From contig JAAFID010000003.1 of the NCBI GenBank assembly GCA_013297765.1, positions 1 to 54,593 of the forward strand: 54,593 nucleotides of DNA. Direction: 5' to 3'. Under the pieces are notes generated by a model. It was not told where the DNA came from and did not search any database. It saw nothing but the letters and a program-made list of their open reading frames with translations. The translations under genes and the position numbers were made by a program. The DNA comes from Cytophagales bacterium (GTDB lineage Bacteria; Bacteroidota; Bacteroidia; Cytophagales; Cytophagaceae). Each line of letters starts with the position of its first letter. The first letter of the stretch is position 1. Positions 50,318 to 54,593 of the stretch are shown one piece after another.

Positions 50318-51523
50318 TTGAAAAAAGTTTTCGTCACAGGTTTGGGAACTATTTCTGCTATTGGCAACAATGTAGCAGAAAGCTACCGGTCGCTACTGGC
50401 CATGCGTTCAGGTATATCGGCCATGCAGCTGCTCGATTCCAATTTAAAATCGACGCTACCAGTAGGTGAAATAAAACTTACCAATACACAGCTACTACAA
50501 CTATTGGGCATAAGCCATAGCCAACGCATATATTCTCGCACAGCACTCTTAGCGATGATAGCCGCCAAAGAAGCATTTCACCACGCACAACTACACCGCC
50601 GCCCATTAGCTAGAACTGGTATGTTTGGTGGCACTAGTGTAGGTGGCATGGATAGAGGCGAGGAATTTTACAAAGATTATTTGGCTAGCCCTTCTTTGGC
50701 TAAGATAGATTATGCCAAAGTACACGACTGTGGCGAAAGCACAGAATGTGTGGCCGATATGCTAGGCATACAAGATTTTGTTACTACCATAAGTACTGCT
50801 TGCTCTTCGGCAGCCAACGCCATTATGCAAGCTACCAAAATGATACAATTGGGATTGCTAGATACAGCCATAGCAGGCGGTGCCGATGCGTTTTCACTAT
50901 TTACCCTCAATGGATTTAACTCGCTAAAAATTCTTTCTGATGAATTTTGCCAACCTTTTGACAGCAACCGAAAAGGGCTAAACCTAGGCGAGGGTGCGGG
51001 CTTCATTGTATTAGAATCAGAAGAAATAGTAGAGAAAAACCACAAAACTCCGTTGGCAGAAATTACAGGCTATGGCAATGCTTGCGATGCCTTTCATCAA
51101 ACAGCCTCTTCGGCCGATGGGCAGGGGGCTTGGCTGGCTATGAATGCTGCAATTGGGCAAAGTGGTATAGCACCAGAACAAATAGGCTATATCAATATGC
51201 ACGGCACAGCTACGCCCAACAACGATTTGTCAGAGGGTACAGCCGTAAAACGAATTTTTACAAATGGCGTTCCTGCATTTAGTTCTACCAAGGCATATAC
51301 CGGGCACACCCTAGCAGCATCGGGCGGCATCGAGGCCGTATTTTGCACTTTGGCATTGCAACATGGGGTGGCTTTTCCCAATCTTAATTTTCAAACACCC
51401 ATAGAAGAGCTAGGGCTAGTGCCAGCGACCGATGTCACTTCTATTCCTAATTTAAAACACGTACTTTCCAATTCGTTTGGTTTTGGGGGAAACAACACAT
51501 CACTTGTATTTTCAAAATGTTAA
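50318..51523 (+). CDS. Beta-ketoacyl-ACP synthase (intact Cys-His-His, TTG start)
   Basis: ISTACSSAANAIMQA, NMHGTATPNND, KAYTGHTLAASGG. Confidence 0.92.
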   Translation: MKKVFVTGLGTISAIGNNVAESYRSLLAMRSGISAMQLLDSNLKSTLPVGEIKLTNTQLLQLLGISHSQRIYSRTALLAMIAAKEAFHHAQLHRRPLARTGMFGGTSVGGMDRGEEFYKDYLASPSLAKIDYAKVHDCGESTECVADMLGIQDFVTTISTACSSAANAIMQATKMIQLGLLDTAIAGGADAFSLFTLNGFNSLKILSDEFCQPFDSNRKGLNLGEGAGFIVLESEEIVEKNHKTPLAEITGYGNACDAFHQTASSADGQGAWLAMNAAIGQSGIAPEQIGYINMHGTATPNNDLSEGTAVKRIFTNGVPAFSSTKAYTGHTLAASGGIEAVFCTLALQHGVAFPNLNFQTPIEELGLVPATDVTSIPNLKHVLSNSFGFGGNNTSLVFSKC

Positions 51524-52587
51524 ATTCGGCCATTTACATTGTGGGTATTGGTTCTGTATCTGCCCAAGGGTTTGATGAGGCTACTTTGTTGCAAAATTTG
51601 AATCCGCTACAATCTATTTTATCACACATTAAAGAACCCAACTATTCCCAGTACATCGAGGGCAACAACATTAGGCGAATGGGCAAGCTAATGAAAGCCT
51701 CTTTGGTTGCCGCCAAGCGTTGCATAGCAGATGCACAGCTACAGCCTCAAGCCATCATAACAGGAACTGGACTGGGCTGTATGGAAGAAACTGTGAAATT
51801 CTTAAACACCGTAATAGATACAGAAGGTGGCGTACTGTCGCCTACTGCCTTTATACACTCTACACACAATACCATAGGCAGCCAAATAGCTATTGCTGTA
51901 AATTGTACGGGCTATAATTCTACCTACGTTCACCGTGCATTTTCATTCGAGCAAGCACTTTTCGATGCACAATTGCAATTGCTCACCCACGACCCTACAG
52001 CACATCATGTATTGGTGGGCGGTGTAGATGATATGGTGCCAGTAGTTTTTGATGTATTGAAAGAACTTGATTTTTGGAAATCAGCATCTACGCCAATACT
52101 TGACAGCAAATCGAAAGGCAGCTTTGCAGGTGAAGGAATGAATTTTTTAATGCTGTCTAATCAGCAAACAAATCATGCTTACGCAAAGCTTTTGGGAATT
52201 AAAATGTGCTATAAGCCCCAATCTACAAACCAAGTAGCAACATGTTTGACAGATTTTTTATTAGAAAATAAAATATCACCAGTAGATATAGACTTGGTTT
52301 TACTAGGCGATAATGGAGATATGCGATTTACTGAATTTTATAATGCTATCATTACGCTATTCCCAGTTGCAAAGGCTCTGGGGTACTACAAACACTTGTG
52401 CGGAGAATATTTTACAGCCTCTGCCTTTGGTGTAGTATTGGCTTCATTAATATTAAAAAATCAATATGTATCTTCTGCGATTTCTGAAAATTACAATTCG
52501 GCAAAACCTTTAAAAAACATATTGCTATACAACCAGTTTCAAGGCGACCATCATAGTTTTTGTTTGCTGCAACATGTCGAAATATAA
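51517..52587 (+). CDS. KS-fold protein lacking catalytic residues (chain-length-factor-like)
   Basis: SQIAIAVNCTGYNSTYVHRAFSFEQALFDA aligns ungapped to KS motif with Ala at the Cys position; His positions not conserved. Confidence 0.8.
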   Translation: MLNSAIYIVGIGSVSAQGFDEATLLQNLNPLQSILSHIKEPNYSQYIEGNNIRRMGKLMKASLVAAKRCIADAQLQPQAIITGTGLGCMEETVKFLNTVIDTEGGVLSPTAFIHSTHNTIGSQIAIAVNCTGYNSTYVHRAFSFEQALFDAQLQLLTHDPTAHHVLVGGVDDMVPVVFDVLKELDFWKSASTPILDSKSKGSFAGEGMNFLMLSNQQTNHAYAKLLGIKMCYKPQSTNQVATCLTDFLLENKISPVDIDLVLLGDNGDMRFTEFYNAIITLFPVAKALGYYKHLCGEYFTASAFGVVLASLILKNQYVSSAISENYNSAKPLKNILLYNQFQGDHHSFCLLQHVEI

Positions 52588-53323
52588 TATTGCCCGCATT
52601 ACTTTTCTACTCGCACTTATAGGGTGTTTGTATCTTCAAAATTTTTCCTTGACCATTGCCGTTACGCTAGTATTTGTAGGGGTATTAAGTGCTGGTGCAT
52701 TCTTCATTAGGTGGAATTTTTATCATACCTCTATGCATTGCTTATCAAATTCATCAGCACTTTTTTTAACTTTCGACGATGGACCCCACCCACAGCTGAC
52801 TTCCTTGGTATTAGATATGCTAAAAAAGCATCAATGCAAAGCCACATTTTTTTGTATTGGAAATAAGATTAAAGGCAACGAGCATCTGCTACAACGCATG
52901 GTGGCCGAGGGGCATACTGTAGGCATACACACTTGGTCACATAGCTATTGGTTCGATTTGTTACCCACCTACAAAATGAAACAAGAAATTGTAGCTACAC
53001 AGTTGGAAATACAGCGTGCTACAGGTTTAGTACCTACGCTGTTTCGCCCACCTTATGGCGTTACCAACCCAATGTTGGCAAGAGCTATGAAATATACACA
53101 CGTTACTTCAATAGGCTGGACTATACGCTCGCTAGACACCGTAATTAAATCATCTGAAAAAATTATAGCCAAAATAACCCCCCAACTGAGCGCAAAAAGA
53201 ATTCTACTCTTGCACGATACACAGCCTTGTGCAGTAGAGATACTTCAATCCGTAATAAATACATGTGCAAGTAGCAATTTATTAATAGGAGATATACAAC
53301 AATATGTAAAGTGTTATAGGTAG
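52574..53323 (+). CDS. Polysaccharide deacetylase (NodB domain)
   Basis: LTFDDGPHPQLTSLVLDML, GHTVGIHTWSHSYWFDLL, LFRPPYG. Confidence 0.92.
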   Translation: MSKYNIARITFLLALIGCLYLQNFSLTIAVTLVFVGVLSAGAFFIRWNFYHTSMHCLSNSSALFLTFDDGPHPQLTSLVLDMLKKHQCKATFFCIGNKIKGNEHLLQRMVAEGHTVGIHTWSHSYWFDLLPTYKMKQEIVATQLEIQRATGLVPTLFRPPYGVTNPMLARAMKYTHVTSIGWTIRSLDTVIKSSEKIIAKITPQLSAKRILLLHDTQPCAVEILQSVINTCASSNLLIGDIQQYVKCYR

Positions 53324-53487
53324 GTGTATTTATGATAGTATAAGTTGATTATTACTAGGTATATAATATATACAGGTATTCGTCTTTTACATTTCATTTT
53401 CCCACAATACTGGTAGAAGGCAAGGCTACATAATATAAACAACGACTGGGACAAGCTCGTCTTGGCCTTTTCAATTTTTCAGCGTCT

Positions 53488-53531
53488 AGCACCGAAATCC
53501 GTCGGTGCTGATATATAAAGGACGTCCGTCC
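53488..53531 (-). repeat. Two-hairpin intergenic repeat, inverted copy C
   Basis: AGCACCGA-N6-TCGGTGCT (53488-53509) and GGAC-GTCC-GTCC (53520-53531); reverse complement matches copies A/B in layout. Confidence 0.7.
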
Positions 53532-53654
53532 GCTGTTTGAATTAAATTGCAAAATCAATAACTTGGCGTTTATTTTCAGCTAAAGATGAGCAGCAAATAC
53601 AAATTTAAGAACACTTATCTTTCTTAGTAAACATCATGTATTATCGTAAACATC

Positions 53655-53704
53655 GGGCGGACGCCCTGCTCATAAAGGAGTACCGACGGACGTCGGCACC
53701 AGCG
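53655..53704 (+). repeat. Two-hairpin intergenic repeat, copy A (50-bp unit)
   Basis: GGGC-GGAC-GCCC (53655-53666) and CCGAC-GGAC-GTCGG (53683-53696). Confidence 0.8.
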
Positions 53705-53754
53705 GGGCGGAAGCCCAGCTAATAAATGGACACCGACAGACGTTGGTTCTAGCG
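53705..53754 (+). repeat. Two-hairpin intergenic repeat, copy B (50-bp unit, tandem with A)
   Basis: GGGC-GGAA-GCCC (53705-53716) and ACCGAC-AGAC-GTTGGT (53732-53747). Confidence 0.78.
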
Positions 53755-53811
53755 GGACGATACAATTTTGATTGATATTGATTCCTTAGTTGTTTTTTCG
53801 GTTTTAATCAA

Positions 53812-54435
53812 CTAGTCTTTTAACTGGTCGTCAACCATATGGAACAATTCCTCTAGTTTCATCTTGTTTCCTTTTTCTCTTCGATAATGTAGAAGTACAT
53901 ACAAGGCTAAATAGCTAATAAACGGGATAGCTAAGACCATGAAAATATTGTTATTCGAAGCTTTAACATGATAAGTTTCCATTATTGCAACAATTAAAGC
54001 GAAAAGGCCACAACTCAAAAGCAAAATTAGTAGGCTAGTAAATGATGAAATTTTAAGTTTCCTTTTCATTATTTTCAAATCTATTAGACTCTGATCCGTA
54101 CAAAGAAAGTGTTTTTTCCCCGTGTCGTGATTGGCCGCTGCAACCCAACGACCCTTTTTCATCTTCACATTTTCGACCCACACCATAGTCACGGAATGGT
54201 CATTCCGAACGGGAAAAGTAATATTAGCTAATTTGACTGGCTCCTCGCTTCCATTTGCAGTCCTTAAAAAAAATTCTACAATCTCTGTCGAGGAACTACT
54301 TATATTAGGGGAACTAACATAGCCTCCAAATTTTCCAACGTATCCACCACCACCAGATGAGTAAACCTTCGTTTTGGAGTGTTTCTGGAGCCCGATAACC
54401 TCTCCTTTTATTGATTCTACAGTTATGCCATTCAT
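53812..54435 (-). CDS. Uncharacterised membrane protein with Gly-rich SSGGGGYVG..GGYVSSP motif
   Basis: GEVIGLQKHSKTKVYSSGGGGYVGKFGGYVSSPNISSSSTEIVEFFLRT; two TM helices; start MNGITVESIKGEV preferred. Confidence 0.6.
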   Translation of the reverse strand: MNGITVESIKGEVIGLQKHSKTKVYSSGGGGYVGKFGGYVSSPNISSSSTEIVEFFLRTANGSEEPVKLANITFPVRNDHSVTMVWVENVKMKKGRWVAAANHDTGKKHFLCTDQSLIDLKIMKRKLKISSFTSLLILLLSCGLFALIVAIMETYHVKASNNNIFMVLAIPFISYLALYVLLHYRREKGNKMKLEELFHMVDDQLKD

Positions 54436-54593
54436 ATAATTTTGTTTTGATTGAAATTTATTTGGCGAAATCAAGTGATAAATGCAACTTAATCCGATTG
54501 ATTTATTTCTTTTAAAATTACTTAATTTGGTGTTAAATACACCTAAAATGACGTAAGTTTTCAACTTTCGTATCTATCTTTTTCCATAAATCT

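Noticed and set aside
43162-51523. FabG/FabF/ACP genes as the housekeeping fatty acid synthesis operon
   Set aside because: Multiple KSs, two ACPs, TAL, MMPL, thioesterase and methyltransferase indicate a specialised pathway; no fabD, fabH or plsX.
53486-53760. Repeats as a CRISPR array
   Set aside because: Only two direct units plus one inverted, imperfect, contiguous with no unique spacers and no cas genes; structure is paired hairpins.
1-54593. tRNA/rRNA genes, integrases, transposases or prophage genes
   Set aside because: None recognised in intergenic regions or among the ORFs by reading; not excluded by a proper search.

Overview
54.6-kb, AT-rich window from a Bacteroidetes genome (gliding/T9SS C-terminal domains, PorT, tyrosine ammonia-lyase closely resembling flavobacterial ones). 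Left part (1-23 kb): mostly housekeeping and accessory genes, namely a CHU_C-type surface protein, TrmH-like methyltransferase, DUF2339/DUF3999-like membrane pair, an L-rhamnose catabolism fragment (isomerase plus aldolase/dehydrogenase fusion), a beta-helix T9SS cargo, menG/ubiE-porT, fur/perR-peroxiredoxin, TMEM175-like channel, an asparagine synthetase B-like protein, EF-Ts, pdxH and miaE. Right part (about 23.0-53.3 kb): a large flexirubin/aryl-polyene-type biosynthesis cluster with a CrtI-like oxidoreductase, an MMPL exporter fused to acyltransferase and methyltransferase domains, GT2-DUF2062, hotdog dehydratase-like proteins, LolA and a LolB-like lipoprotein, a second MMPL exporter, adenylating ligase, AcpS, C45 acyltransferase-like protein, tyrosine ammonia-lyase, FabG, two ACPs, three intact KSs, a KS lacking catalytic residues (CLF-like), a half-length KS-like protein, LpxL-like acyltransferase, O-methyltransferase, thioesterase and polysaccharide deacetylase. 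thyA and a few unrelated genes interrupt it. No DarA/DarB-type dialkylresorcinol gene was recognised. Most notable: (i) two FabZ-like proteins in the cluster carry complementary halves of the dehydratase catalytic dyad; (ii) the three-domain exporter/acyltransferase/methyltransferase fusion; (iii) an intergenic family of two-hairpin repeats at 53.49-53.75 kb with GGAC loops and a compensatory stem change. No tRNA, rRNA or CRISPR array was recognised. All assignments are from reading motifs; no searches were run.
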